From Bacteroidota bacterium (lineage in GTDB: Bacteria > Bacteroidota > Bacteroidia > Cytophagales > Cyclobacteriaceae), in the NCBI GenBank assembly GCA_016191555.1, contig JACPVX010000013.1, positions 1 to 64,000 on the forward strand: DNA of 64,000 bases, given 5' to 3'. A model generated the notes under the pieces. That model did no database searches. It saw only the letters and a list, made by a program, of their open reading frames with translations, and was not told the DNA's origin. The position numbers were made by a program, and so were the translations under genes. Of this stretch, positions 1-9,168 are shown piece after piece; position 1 is the stretch's first letter, and the number at the start of each line of letters is the position of its first letter.

Positions 1-1
1 A

Positions 2-3000
2 GATCCTTCACCGGTTGTTGCCGTGATTGTAGGTGCAACCAATGTATGTGAAGGCGCTACGACAACTTATTCCAATGCCACCGCAGGTGGAGTTTGGAGC
101 AGCGGTACCCCCGCTGTTGCAACGATTACCGCAGGCGGAGTGATTACCGGTGTTAGTGCAGGCAGTTCAGTCATTAGTTATGCGGTTACGGTTTCTGGTT
201 GTACCACCACTGTTACAAAGACCATTACAGTCGATGCTTTACCAGTTGTTGCTGCAATTGTAGGTGCTACCAATGTGTGTGAAGGCGCTTCGACTACTTA
301 TACAAATGCCACCGCAGGCGGAGTTTGGAGCAGTGGTACCCCTGCCGTTGCAACGATTACAGCGGGCGGAGTGATCACAGGCGTAAGTGCAGGCAGTTCA
401 GTGATCAGCTATGTGGTTACAGTTTCCGGTTGTACCACCACTGTTACCAAAACCATTACGGTAAACGGAATTCCTACCGCCTCTCTTTCCGGAAGTGCAT
501 CCATTTGCGTGGGCCAGTCTACGACATTGACAATCAATTTAACCGGAACAGGCCCTTGGAATATTTCTTACTCTGATGGTTCGACCGTTACGCCAATTAA
601 TGGAATCGCTACCAGCCCGCATACATTTTCGGTAACACCTTTCATCACTACCACTTATTCATTGGTGGCGGTATCTGATGCAAATTGCACTGGTTCACCT
701 AGCGGAACAGCCTTGGTAAGCGTCAACCCAATTCCAGGCGATCAGGTTACATTCGGTAATGAGACTTGGATTGGTTATGTGTACAATGATGCCGGCAGCC
801 CTTCGCCTCCCGTTTCAAATATTAATTATAGTGGTACCAAATACAGAGGATTTATTAATGAAAATGAAATTGGATCGTTGGGCACCTCGAGTTACGATCT
901 TTCAAGAGATGCGTTTGATTTGAATTTAGGAAGTGCTGTACCAATGGCTGGTACAAACATTTGCGGCTCCTTTTTAAATGATTTTAGCGTTCGCTTCAAA
1001 ATGCGAAAAACGATGACTGCCGGAATTTACAATTTTACGGTGGGTGGAGATGATGGTGTTCGCTTATTTATAGATGGTGTTCTTGTTACACTGGCTCCGG
1101 CAAACTCATTTTCTGCGCATGCGTACACGGCTTACACAGCTACGAATGTTTGTATTTCTGCCGGGCAACATGATTTTATACTTGAATATTTTGAAAGAGG
1201 AGGTTTTGCCCGCGTTTCCTTCGATTACCAAATCGTGCCGGCACCAGCCGTTATTTCTCCAGTAGCTGTTTGTGTCAATACCACAGCACCAACATTAACT
1301 GTCAATCCGGTAGATGCTACAGCAACAGGTTACCGTTGGTTTAGCGATGCTGCTTTAACGACTCAGGTGGGCAGCGGAGCATCATTTACTCCTTCAGCCG
1401 CACAATTAGACTTAACAGTAGCAGCTACTACCAGTTTCTTTGTAGCAGCCGATTATGCTTGCGGACAAGGTCAATCAACTAAAGTGGATGTGAATGTGGT
1501 CAGCAGTGCAACGATCACGAATCCGGCCACGTCTCCTACGGTTTGTCAGACAGGCGGAATCGTTGACTTAACAACACTTGTGACTGTTTCTCCTGCAGGC
1601 GGTACTTTAACTTTTGCCGGGACTGGAGTGACAGGAAATAATTTTGATCCGACCGGATTGACAGGAGCGATTTCAATTACTCCAAGTTATTCTGTTGGCA
1701 CATGCGTTGCACCGAGTGTCGCCTTTACGATTAATGTAACTACCACGGCATCTGTAACAGTGCCAGCCTCTGCAACTACCATATGTCAGTCGGCAGCGGC
1801 CATTGATTTAACTACCCTGGTGACTGGATCACCAGCCGGTGGAAACTTTACATCTTTTGTCGGCCCAGGAGTGACAGGAAACTTATTCGATCCGACAACC
1901 TTATCTGGTTCACAATCCATTACAGCGAATTATTCCGTTGGAGGATGTACTGGTTCTGGAATTATTTTAATCGATGTAATCAATACAGCAACGCTAAACT
2001 TACCTGCCACGCAAACGGTTTGCCAAACCGGTGGTAACATTAATTTAGCCAGCTTAGTGACGGCTTCACCCACAGGCGGAACATTTACATTTACAGGTAC
2101 AGGTGTTAATTCTCCCGCTGCGACCTTTAACCCTTCCGGCCTTTCTGGTTTTCAAACGGTTAATGTGACCTATAACTCTGGAGGCTGTGCAGCATCGGGC
2201 TCATTCCAATTTAATGTCATCAACACAGCTTCACTCAATTTGACGAATAGTAATATTTGTCAAAATGCTGGCCCATTGAATTTAATAACGTTGGCCACGG
2301 CCTCTCCATCTGGCGGAGCCTTTAGTTTCTCCGGAACTCAGGTGGCAGGCTCATTGTTTGACCCTACCGGATTAAGTGGATCCGTTAATATAGCGGTCAG
2401 CTATAATCAAGGCGGTTGTACCGCGAATGGTACTTTGATCATGACTGTACTGAATTCTTCCAATCCTTCATGTACACCTACTGGCAACTGTGCTACGGTG
2501 GTAATCACGCCTGTGCCATCTCCGGCCACTTGTACACTTTCGAATGGTTCTATCAACTTCAATATCAATCCGGCTACACCTACCATTAATAATACCGGAG
2601 TAAAAATTACCATTACCGGAGTATCTACCACCAACAACACCATTTCGCGCACGAACTTCAATGATCCTGCATTTCCTGCCTTACCTATTGGGGTTTATAA
2701 TTATGTGATTGAGTATGGCGATCCTAGCTGTACGAAAAATGGTCAGGTGACCATCGACCAATCCGGAACGGTGGGAACACCGGTTGCTTCAAATATCCTC
2801 GGCCCGCAATGTGCTGGCGCTTCTACGGGTTCATTACAACTGGATGTACCGGGCGAAACCGGAAATTTATTACAATGGTCATTGGATGGAATTACGTTCA
2901 CTAACTTCACCGCGGGTAGCGTCATTACGGGAATACCCGCAGGGTCTGCTCCTTTATTTCAACGGGTGTTGAGCGTTCGCAGAAATGCATCGGATCCTTG

Positions 3001-4426
3001 CTTTGCTGCGGTAACTGTAACGATACAAGATGTGAATCCTGCCATCACTACTACACTCACAACAACAGATGCGACTTGCGCTAATAATGACGGAACCGTT
3101 GTGATTGGTGCCATTAGTGGTGGCGTTGCACCTTATACATTCTTGCTTGATGGGGCAGCGAAGGTGCTTCCCGGCAACAATACATTTACAGACCAAACTG
3201 GTGGAAGCCACACATTCTCCGTGGCGGATGCCAATGGCTGTCAGAAGGATTTTCCGTATACCATTAATTTCCCGGGCCTTGTGAATTATACAACCGCCAT
3301 CACTCCACCGGATTGTTCTGCCAATGGAACCAATGGAACCATTTTATTAACGATTACTTCGGCTGGTACATTCCAAGTGGGTATTACAACCGATCCGGTT
3401 AACGCGCCAACAACCATTCAAAATGTAATTTCAAATGGAAGTACGATCGTGCCATTTGGCGGACTATCCAACAACACGTATTACATTTCGATGACGCCAA
3501 CGGGTGCTGCTTGTCCTACCAAAACACTTGGTCTTGATGTGAGTTCGGGTCCATCCGAAGTAGATTTTACAGCCGCTCCCTTGGATATTACTTGCTTTGA
3601 GAATAAAGGAGGTGTGGCACTGACTTCTATTAAGGGTTCATTGACAGTCAACTACACCTATGAAATTGTTGATTCGAATGGAAATCTGGTTCCTGCTTCT
3701 TCGGTTTCACCAGCCAATCCGATTACACAACTTCAGGCATTGGGCACCGTCAACCTTACGGGATTGGATAAGGGTGATTACAAAATCAGATTGTATCAAG
3801 ATCAATCGATAGCTACCGGCTGTACGAATCCGATTTCAAGTGCCTTTAAATCGTTTACCATCGCTGGCCCTTCGGCATCGCTGGATACTTTATTTACTGT
3901 GCGTAAGATTTCATTGCCGGATTTAGCAACAGGTAGCATGCTGATTGGCATCAAAGAAAGTCAACAAGAGCCGTATGAAATTCAATTGGAGTTGAAAACA
4001 CCAGTAATCTCCGGCCAGTTCTATTTATTGAATCCATTCGGAGTTCCTGCCCGAAACCCACAAAACCTTATCATGCAATACGAAGCCAAGAACCTCTATG
4101 CCGGATTGTATGAACTGAAGATTACCGATGCGTTGGGTTGCCAGAAAGTATATCCGGACATCGAAATAAAAGTGGATACGGATATTTTTATTCCGAACGT
4201 GTTTACTCCAAATGGTGATAAAACGAACGATACGTTCTACATCCGTAATCTACCAAGCGGCACTCAGGTAAATATTACCAACCGCTGGGGTGCAGAGATT
4301 TATTCTTCATCCAACTATGATAACAATTGGGATGGAGGAACGACTGCCGATGGAATCTATTTCTACCGAATAACAGTAGGAGGTAATGTATTTACCGGCT
4401 GGTTAGAAATCATCCGAGGCCAATAA
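2..4426 (+). CDS. Giant secreted adhesin-like protein, T9SS type B (CHU_C) sorting domain, 5' end missing
   Basis: The frame is open from base 2, so the gene starts before the window; about 1,470 residues are visible. Numbering from base 23, the order is: two nearly identical 77-residue Ig-like repeats (residues 2-155); a PA14-like domain (about 239-403) with the motif GDDGVRLFIDG and a closing FERGGFARVSFDY; four repeats of about 80 residues (494-811) sharing TVCQTGG, a GTxVTG core and an FDPTGLSG motif; further SprB-like repeats with a SCTKNGQV motif; and a C-terminal CHU_C domain (about 1389-1467, VFTPNGDKTNDTF and NRWGAEIY). The last domain is the known type IX secretion type B sorting signal, so the protein should be exported to the cell surface. 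PA14 domains in this setting usually bind sugars; the ligand here is unknown. It is Thr/Ser/Gly-rich and lacks any enzymatic motif that I can see. Confidence 0.9.
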   Translation, partial: DPSPVVAVIVGATNVCEGATTTYSNATAGGVWSSGTPAVATITAGGVITGVSAGSSVISYAVTVSGCTTTVTKTITVDALPVVAAIVGATNVCEGASTTYTNATAGGVWSSGTPAVATITAGGVITGVSAGSSVISYVVTVSGCTTTVTKTITVNGIPTASLSGSASICVGQSTTLTINLTGTGPWNISYSDGSTVTPINGIATSPHTFSVTPFITTTYSLVAVSDANCTGSPSGTALVSVNPIPGDQVTFGNETWIGYVYNDAGSPSPPVSNINYSGTKYRGFINENEIGSLGTSSYDLSRDAFDLNLGSAVPMAGTNICGSFLNDFSVRFKMRKTMTAGIYNFTVGGDDGVRLFIDGVLVTLAPANSFSAHAYTAYTATNVCISAGQHDFILEYFERGGFARVSFDYQIVPAPAVISPVAVCVNTTAPTLTVNPVDATATGYRWFSDAALTTQVGSGASFTPSAAQLDLTVAATTSFFVAADYACGQGQSTKVDVNVVSSATITNPATSPTVCQTGGIVDLTTLVTVSPAGGTLTFAGTGVTGNNFDPTGLTGAISITPSYSVGTCVAPSVAFTINVTTTASVTVPASATTICQSAAAIDLTTLVTGSPAGGNFTSFVGPGVTGNLFDPTTLSGSQSITANYSVGGCTGSGIILIDVINTATLNLPATQTVCQTGGNINLASLVTASPTGGTFTFTGTGVNSPAATFNPSGLSGFQTVNVTYNSGGCAASGSFQFNVINTASLNLTNSNICQNAGPLNLITLATASPSGGAFSFSGTQVAGSLFDPTGLSGSVNIAVSYNQGGCTANGTLIMTVLNSSNPSCTPTGNCATVVITPVPSPATCTLSNGSINFNINPATPTINNTGVKITITGVSTTNNTISRTNFNDPAFPALPIGVYNYVIEYGDPSCTKNGQVTIDQSGTVGTPVASNILGPQCAGASTGSLQLDVPGETGNLLQWSLDGITFTNFTAGSVITGIPAGSAPLFQRVLSVRRNASDPCFAAVTVTIQDVNPAITTTLTTTDATCANNDGTVVIGAISGGVAPYTFLLDGAAKVLPGNNTFTDQTGGSHTFSVADANGCQKDFPYTINFPGLVNYTTAITPPDCSANGTNGTILLTITSAGTFQVGITTDPVNAPTTIQNVISNGSTIVPFGGLSNNTYYISMTPTGAACPTKTLGLDVSSGPSEVDFTAAPLDITCFENKGGVALTSIKGSLTVNYTYEIVDSNGNLVPASSVSPANPITQLQALGTVNLTGLDKGDYKIRLYQDQSIATGCTNPISSAFKSFTIAGPSASLDTLFTVRKISLPDLATGSMLIGIKESQQEPYEIQLELKTPVISGQFYLLNPFGVPARNPQNLIMQYEAKNLYAGLYELKITDALGCQKVYPDIEIKVDTDIFIPNVFTPNGDKTNDTFYIRNLPSGTQVNITNRWGAEIYSSSNYDNNWDGGTTADGIYFYRITVGGNVFTGWLEIIRGQ
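26..480 (+). repeat. Tandem 231-bp coding repeat (two copies visible)
   Basis: The copy beginning at base 26 recurs at base 257, a period of 231 bp (77 codons), and remains almost identical at the DNA level until about base 465. Both encode an Ig-like unit with VGATNVCEG and AVATITAGGVITGVSAGSS. More copies probably lie upstream of the window. Near-identity of DNA suggests recent duplication or gene conversion, so copy number may vary between strains. Confidence 0.9.
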
Positions 4427-4429
4427 TTT

Positions 4430-5440
4430 TTAAATCGACAAAAGAAATTGCAAGGTGTCTACCTGATCCGCGTAATCCCACGGATCAGGTAGCTGTGCCT
4501 TCCCAAAGGCAACACTTCCTTTGTACCACCCTTGCGCGGAAACCACGCACTGAATTTTCTCTTTTTGCGCAGCGATCTTGTCATCCAAATCTTTCAAGGT
4601 AGCGTAGTATTCAATGTGCGCCACCGCAATGGGTGATACCACGGAAGGATTCTCAATCAATAACAAAAATCCGTTATCAAAGTGCGGTTCTCGATTCACC
4701 AGAAAAATGGATTTCCGGTAATCGTAATTGTTGACGTATTTATTGTGGTGAATGATGGGCTGAAAGGATTCAACCGGCTCCATCAGGTTTTTAATGTCAT
4801 AGCCTTCCGGCAGAAAGATCTTCGACACATTGCGGCAGCCCAATCCGAAATAACTAAAGATGTCGGTACCCAGCTTGCTGATTTCTTCCGGACTTTCTTC
4901 CCCCATAATTACGGCACACGATGATCTGTTTTTGCGGATGATGCGGGGGATATTTCTAAAATAGTATTCAAAGTAACGAGCGGTGTTGTCGCTGCCGGTG
5001 GCAATGATGGCATCTACATGGTTCAGTCGCTCTTCAATCATTATCCGTGCTCGAAGTTGCGGATCAATATCATAAAGCCTCAGGATGATCTGCCGCATCA
5101 GGTATTGATCTTGTGAACTCAATTTGACCACCGCGATGTGCCCCGAAAGCACAATACAAAGTAAATCATGGAAGCCTACCAGGGGAATGTTTCCGGCCAT
5201 GGCCACGCCCACCTTTTTTGGTTGGGAGTTGATGATGGCATATGAACCAAGCCATTTTTTTAGTGACGCTGGTTCCAGCATAAAAGTGATCCCGGCAACG
5301 GCCTGAAATACCGATTCATCTGTAAACCAGGCATTTTGAGATTTTGCACCCAGCGCCAACGCATCACGATCGGAGGGGGAGAGACCCTTTAATTGATCGC
5401 CCAATCGTTCAAAAGCCTTTATTCGGTCACTTAATTCCAT
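4430..5440 (-). CDS. Acyl-CoA reductase, LuxC family
   Basis: 336 residues, matching the short Bacteroidota branch of the LuxC/acyl-CoA reductase family (PF05893). Such enzymes use NADPH to reduce acyl-CoA or acyl-enzyme to a fatty aldehyde. The conserved GNIPLVGFHDLL block is at residues 83-94 and the probable acyl-carrying cysteine is C202 in FGLGCRNVSK. There is no signal peptide, so it should act in the cytoplasm. It is divergent from a ferredoxin gene with an 87-bp gap. No lux genes for light production are present, so a role in aldehyde or lipid metabolism is more likely than luminescence; the physiological substrate is not visible from sequence. Confidence 0.88.
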   Translation of the reverse strand: MELSDRIKAFERLGDQLKGLSPSDRDALALGAKSQNAWFTDESVFQAVAGITFMLEPASLKKWLGSYAIINSQPKKVGVAMAGNIPLVGFHDLLCIVLSGHIAVVKLSSQDQYLMRQIILRLYDIDPQLRARIMIEERLNHVDAIIATGSDNTARYFEYYFRNIPRIIRKNRSSCAVIMGEESPEEISKLGTDIFSYFGLGCRNVSKIFLPEGYDIKNLMEPVESFQPIIHHNKYVNNYDYRKSIFLVNREPHFDNGFLLLIENPSVVSPIAVAHIEYYATLKDLDDKIAAQKEKIQCVVSAQGWYKGSVAFGKAQLPDPWDYADQVDTLQFLLSI

Positions 5441-5489
5441 ATATCTGCTAAAACTTTTGGCTGTATTTCGCTGTTTTGTTCATTGATTG

Positions 5490-5497
5490 TACTTTTG
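5490..5497 (+). promoter_or_regulatory. Bacteroidota -7 box TACTTTTG for the ferredoxin gene
   Basis: TACTTTTG fits the TAnnTTTG consensus and ends 30 bases before the ferredoxin ATG. No clean -33 TTTG is found at the usual 17-21 bp distance, so the call rests on the -7 box and position only. Confidence 0.45.
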
Positions 5498-5527
5498 TGA
5501 GCTTAAAAAGTAGAATCAAAGAGCTTT

Positions 5528-5887
5528 ATGGCCATAAAGATAACAGATGAATGTATTAATTGCGGAGCCTGCGAACCCGAATGCCCCAATACTGCTATTT
5601 ATGAAGGTGGACGTGAGTGGACCTGGGCCGGTGGCACTGCATTAAAAGAGGTTAAAACAACGGACGGGGCGGCTTATGATGCCAAGCAAAATGAAAAGCC
5701 CGTTTCGGATGAATTTTATTATATCGTTTCCGGAAAATGCACCGAGTGCACCGGTTTTCATGAAGAACCGCAATGTGCGGCTGTTTGCCCGGTAGATTGC
5801 TGTGTTCCCGATCCAGATCACGTAGAATCCAAAGAAGTATTGCTGGCGCGTAAAGCGTATCTTCACAACGAGCAATTACAAGCCTAG
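5528..5887 (+). CDS. 4Fe-4S dicluster ferredoxin
   Basis: 119 residues with two cluster-binding motifs: C9-C12-C15-C19 ([11 protein letters not shown]) and C71-C74-C83-C87, where the second has an eight-residue insert between the second and third cysteines, followed by C91-C92. This is the pattern of Allochromatium-type ferredoxins that carry two low-potential [4Fe-4S] clusters. The protein is a soluble cytoplasmic electron carrier. It stands head-to-head with the acyl-CoA reductase gene; whether it feeds electrons to that NADPH-type enzyme is only a guess from position. The ATG at 5528 starts directly at the conserved N-terminus. Confidence 0.93.
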   Translation: MAIKITDECINCGACEPECPNTAIYEGGREWTWAGGTALKEVKTTDGAAYDAKQNEKPVSDEFYYIVSGKCTECTGFHEEPQCAAVCPVDCCVPDPDHVESKEVLLARKAYLHNEQLQA

Positions 5888-5888
5888 T

Positions 5889-6230
5889 TTGAGAACGCAC
5901 ATACGATACACATTTCTCATTCAATCAGTACTTGCCATACTGCTGATTTTTGGGAATGCAGGATCGTTTTCTGTTTCTTCTGGTGTTCAAGAGGTAACGC
6001 GCACCGAGTGGGTAAGTGTCCATAAAGACAAGCCTGCATTTCAGCTAAATTTTGTAAAGGCTAATACCTTTCATGCATCTAGTAAGCTCTCTTTTGAGTT
6101 TCAATTATTACAAGTAGCAAGGAAGACCCATCAGCAAGGTCTTCTGTGCTCCACGGTCTATTCTTATCTCCCTCGTTTTCTTTTCCATACACACTCCTTG
6201 TGTCCGGAAGGTAATCAGTTGATCGCCTAG
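5889..6230 (+). CDS. Hypothetical protein with N-terminal signal segment
   Basis: 113 codons beginning with a TTG one base after the ferredoxin stop. Residues 8-24 form a hydrophobic segment (FLIQSVLAILLIFGNAG) that could be a signal peptide or membrane anchor. The rest has no motif that I recognise. The TTG start and unusual composition (many His, Gln and Leu near the C-terminus) leave some doubt that it is expressed, but the close spacing suggests translation coupled to the ferredoxin. No function can be assigned. Confidence 0.45.
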   Translation: MRTHIRYTFLIQSVLAILLIFGNAGSFSVSSGVQEVTRTEWVSVHKDKPAFQLNFVKANTFHASSKLSFEFQLLQVARKTHQQGLLCSTVYSYLPRFLFHTHSLCPEGNQLIA

Positions 6231-6290
6231 GCGAATTCAATTTCTATTCCTGATTACGAACCATTGCCATTGGCAATAAAAAGTCCATTT

Positions 6291-6467
6291 ATGTTGAAAT
6301 TAAAAAAGGCACTCCGCGTGGTCGGTTTAGTGCTACTTATTATCATGGCCTGCACGGGTATGTTTGCAGGCGCATTGATGCTTCCGCGGAATCGCGAACC
6401 ACAATTAAAGAAAGAGAATACCATTGAAATGATCGATCAAAAGAAAGATCAGGAAGAGCCGGATTGA
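6291..6467 (+). CDS. Small single-pass membrane protein, unknown
   Basis: 58 residues from the ATG at 6291; an in-frame TTG at 6264 would add nine residues without a membrane feature. Layout: basic MLKLKKALR, a transmembrane segment (about residues 10-31, VVGLVLLIIMACTGMFAGAL), then a charged tail rich in Lys, Glu and Asp. The stop codon abuts the stop of the convergent DUF58 gene. A small inner-membrane protein is likely; function unknown. Confidence 0.6.
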   Translation: MLKLKKALRVVGLVLLIIMACTGMFAGALMLPRNREPQLKKENTIEMIDQKKDQEEPD

Positions 6468-7376
6468 CTACCTCATCTTCGATCGCTTAATCAAATACGC
6501 TTGCAAAACTTCGAAATAGTTGGTTTTGGAGTTGACCGAAATCATGTCCAGTTTCAGTTGGTGGCATTTCATCTGCAACTCGGCATGCAGCGTAGCCAAC
6601 TGACTTTCATATTGGCCGCGAATTTCGGCCGGATTTAACTTGATTTTTTCGTTCGTCTCTAAATCAATGAATTCGTATGGCCTTTCTTCAAATGAAAAGT
6701 TCAATTCGGTCTCATGGTCGGTAACATGAAAGAGTAGTACCTCATGCTTGTTGTGTTTCAGGTGCTGCAGTGCTTTGAAGACCTCCTCTTGCTTTTCGCC
6801 ACCGTCAAACATGTCGGTAAACAAAATGACTAACGAGCGTTTATGGATCTTCTCCGCCAATTCGTGCAAAACAGCAACCACATTGGTTGTTTGAGTTGCT
6901 TTGGTCGGGCGATCAAACTGTTTCTCCAACAGCGTGAACAACTTATTGAGATGAACAGACGAAGATTTAATGGGTGTCAATTCATCAATCTGATGATTGA
7001 AGAGCGCAAGCCCCACGGCATCGCGTTGTTTGTGCAGCAGATAGGCCAAGGCAGAAGCTGCAAAAATGCTGAACCGAATCTTTGCGAGCGATGGCCTCGG
7101 ATAATACATGGAGGAAGAAGTATCGATGGCGATCAGGCATCGTAGGTTCGTTTCTTCCTCATATTGCTTGGTGTAGAGCCGGTCGGTGCGGGCAAATACC
7201 TTCCAGTCGATGTGGCGTGTGCTTTGTCCTTCATTATAGAGACGGTGCTCGGCAAACTCGACCGAAAAACCATGATAGGGCGACTTATGCAGCCCCGTAA
7301 TAAAGCCCTCCACTAACTGCCTCGCCAGCAATTCCAGACTGCCCGACTGCTTTACTTCTTCAAAAGATACTTGCAT
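6468..7376 (-). CDS. DUF58 / von Willebrand A-like domain protein
   Basis: 302 residues. It carries the DUF58 signature (YNEGQSTRHIDW, residues 47-58) followed by a metal-ion-dependent adhesion site, DTSSS, at residues 85-89, and further vWA-like strands (LVILFTDMFDGG). DUF58 proteins usually sit next to a MoxR AAA ATPase and vWA membrane proteins in BatA/BatB-type gene clusters, but none of those partners is nearby here. No signal peptide is seen, so it is probably cytoplasmic. It may mediate metal-dependent protein contacts; the partner is unknown. Confidence 0.88.
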   Translation of the reverse strand: MQVSFEEVKQSGSLELLARQLVEGFITGLHKSPYHGFSVEFAEHRLYNEGQSTRHIDWKVFARTDRLYTKQYEEETNLRCLIAIDTSSSMYYPRPSLAKIRFSIFAASALAYLLHKQRDAVGLALFNHQIDELTPIKSSSVHLNKLFTLLEKQFDRPTKATQTTNVVAVLHELAEKIHKRSLVILFTDMFDGGEKQEEVFKALQHLKHNKHEVLLFHVTDHETELNFSFEERPYEFIDLETNEKIKLNPAEIRGQYESQLATLHAELQMKCHQLKLDMISVNSKTNYFEVLQAYLIKRSKMR

Positions 7377-7456
7377 GAGAATTTAAATAAACGCAATCCG
7401 TCTAAAATTTGTATCTTCTTTTTGCATTAAATTTTTAAAATACTACCTTCGGATTA

Positions 7457-7480
7457 CCTAAAACCCTAACCTAAACCTAA
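7457..7480 (+). repeat. CCTAA-type short tandem repeat in leader of DUF3276 gene
   Basis: Four CCTAA-containing units (CCTAAAA, CCCTAA, CCTAAA, CCTAA) in 24 bases end six bases before the GTG start. The opposite strand reads as TTAGG-type, G-rich repeats. It lies exactly where a translation-initiation region or a protein-binding site would be. Confidence 0.7.
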
Positions 7481-7486
7481 GATTCT

Positions 7487-7744
7487 GTGGAAGAGCAAAA
7501 GAACAATGGCCGTGAAGAGATTTATTCCGAAAAAGTAAAGGCTGGGAAGCGCACTTATTTTTTCGATGTGAAATCTACCCGGTCCAACGATTATTACCTC
7601 ACCATCACCGAAAGCAAAAAGCGCTTTAACAAGGATGATGAAGGTTTTACCTATGAGAAACATAAAATCTTTTTGTACAAAGAAGATTTTAATAAATTTA
7701 TGGAAGCACTCAACAATACGGTGAATCATGTGAAAATGACCTAA
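7487..7744 (+). CDS. DUF3276 family protein (PUR-alpha-like nucleic-acid-binding fold)
   Basis: 85 residues, GTG start. The sequence (YSEKVKAGKRTYFFDVK, then DYYLTITESKKRF and HKIFLYKEDFNKFMEAL) matches the DUF3276 family, nearly universal in Bacteroidota, which adopts the PUR domain fold. Eukaryotic Pur-alpha and its Borrelia homologue bind purine-rich GGN-type single-stranded DNA or RNA, so nucleic-acid binding is the best inference. It is followed by a 31-codon ORF that overlaps its stop codon. Confidence 0.9.
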   Translation: MEEQKNNGREEIYSEKVKAGKRTYFFDVKSTRSNDYYLTITESKKRFNKDDEGFTYEKHKIFLYKEDFNKFMEALNNTVNHVKMT

Positions 7745-7839
7745 TGCCGGATGTTGATTTTGATTCGTTTGACCATGCCCGCGAGGAAAAAGAGGCCGAA
7801 AAGCACGTGCCGGTGGACTCTGAGCTGAAGTGGGATTAA
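7744..7839 (+). CDS. 31-residue acidic ORF translationally coupled to DUF3276
   Basis: ATG overlaps the DUF3276 stop (TAATG) and the frame stays open for 31 codons to a TAA, immediately before a terminator. The peptide is acidic (PDVDFDSFDHAREEKEAEK, ending in SELKWD). The overlap, uninterrupted frame and terminator position argue for a real small gene. No family is recognised; an acidic partner or regulator of the basic PUR protein is a speculation from adjacency. Confidence 0.55.
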   Translation: MPDVDFDSFDHAREEKEAEKHVPVDSELKWD

Positions 7840-7862
7840 GATTTTTTCTTTACCTAAACCGG

Positions 7863-7893
7863 AAAAGGCCTTGGTGAAAACTAAGGCTTTTTC
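7863..7893 (+). terminator. Rho-independent terminator after DUF3276 unit
   Basis: AAAAGGCCTT pairs with AAGGCTTTT (one bulged G) around the loop GGTGAAAACT and is followed by a T-rich run. It lies 24 bases after the 31-codon ORF. Confidence 0.7.
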
Positions 7894-7928
7894 TTTGTAC
7901 CCCACCCCATTAATCTGGAAAACTGATT

Positions 7929-7936
7929 TATCTTTG
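7929..7936 (+). promoter_or_regulatory. -7 box TATCTTTG for ychF
   Basis: Exact match to TAnnTTTG, 20 bases before the ychF ATG, just after the preceding terminator. No good -33 element is visible. Confidence 0.5.
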
Positions 7937-7956
7937 CCGCCTTAAATTAAAGAAAC

Positions 7957-9054
7957 ATGGGCTTAAAATGTGGCATCGTAGGGCTTCCAAACGTAGGTAA
8001 ATCAACGCTTTTCAATGCTATTTCCAACAATAAGGCAGAAGCTGCCAACTTCCCATTTTGCACTATAGAGCCCAATGTAGGGGTTATTTCTGTTCCGGAC
8101 GAACGCCTAAAAGTACTTGAATCGCTGGTAAATCCGCAGCGTGTATTACCCACCACTTTTGAATTTGTGGACATTGCCGGTTTGGTAAAAGGAGCCAGTA
8201 AAGGAGAAGGACTGGGCAACCAGTTCTTAGCTAATATCCGCGAGGTAGATGCCATCGCGCATGTGGTTAGATGCTTTGATAATGACAACATCATTCACGT
8301 AGGTGGAAAAGTAGACCCCATTGCCGATAAGGAAATCATTGACACCGAGTTGCAGTTGAAAGACTTAGAGTCCGTTGAGAAGAAGATTAGTAAAGTAGAG
8401 CGCACTGCGAAAAGCGGTGATGCCAAAGCCAAGAAGGAATTGGCCACTTTAGTTGCCTATAAAGAGACATTATTAGCGGGTAAAAATGCCCGCAGCCTGA
8501 AGGTTGAAGCCGAAGATAAAAAGGCGGTAGAAGACTTGCTGCTGCTGACCGACAAGCCCGTGATTTACGTGGCCAACGTAGATGAAAAATCAATCCACAC
8601 CGGCAATGCGTACGTGGACGCACTCAAGAAATTGGTGAAAGAAGAAGGTGCGGAAGTGGTATTGGTGTGTGCGGCCATCGAAGCGCAGATTGCTGAGTTA
8701 GAAAGTGAAGAAGACAGAAAAGTATTCCTGGATGAGTATGGTTTGACGGAATCAGGCTTGAGCCGATTGATCCGTGCCGCATATGAATTGCTTGATCTGA
8801 TTACCTATTTTACTGCAGGCGAGAAGGAAGTGCGAGCCTGGACCATACATAAAGGTTGGCGTGCACCGCAGGCTGCCGGGGTCATCCATTCCGACTTCGA
8901 AAAGGGCTTTATTCGTGCAGAGGTGATTAAAATACCTGATTTCCAGAAGTATAAGTCAGAGGCAGGGTGCCGTGAAGCCGGTAAATTGGCCGTGGAGGGG
9001 AAGGATTATGTGGTACAGGACGGAGATGTGATGCATTTTCGCTTCAATGTTTGA
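7957..9054 (+). CDS. ychF: Obg-like ATPase YchF
   Basis: 365 residues, full length for YchF/OLA1. G1 P-loop GLPNVGKST at residues 9-17, G3 DIAGL at 72-76, and NVDE at 207-210 in place of the NKxD motif, the change that makes this family prefer ATP over GTP. A coiled-coil insertion occupies about 125-190, and a C-terminal TGS domain is present ([20 protein letters not shown] and the final [11 protein letters not shown]). It is a cytoplasmic ribosome-associated ATPase linked to stress response and translation. Single gene with its own promoter box. Confidence 0.97.
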   Translation: MGLKCGIVGLPNVGKSTLFNAISNNKAEAANFPFCTIEPNVGVISVPDERLKVLESLVNPQRVLPTTFEFVDIAGLVKGASKGEGLGNQFLANIREVDAIAHVVRCFDNDNIIHVGGKVDPIADKEIIDTELQLKDLESVEKKISKVERTAKSGDAKAKKELATLVAYKETLLAGKNARSLKVEAEDKKAVEDLLLLTDKPVIYVANVDEKSIHTGNAYVDALKKLVKEEGAEVVLVCAAIEAQIAELESEEDRKVFLDEYGLTESGLSRLIRAAYELLDLITYFTAGEKEVRAWTIHKGWRAPQAAGVIHSDFEKGFIRAEVIKIPDFQKYKSEAGCREAGKLAVEGKDYVVQDGDVMHFRFNV

Positions 9055-9168
9055 TAATTCCTTACATCAGCTTCTTCGATTTACTTGATTTTTAGTACTT
9101 TAGTCTTCCGCATACCCCATTTTTAGAGCGGATTTAGTGTTGCAGCTATTTTTTTAGCTAATAATATC

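Noticed and set aside
5642..5924. Minus-strand ORFs over the ferredoxin gene
   Set aside because: Opposite-strand shadows of a clearly conserved ferredoxin.
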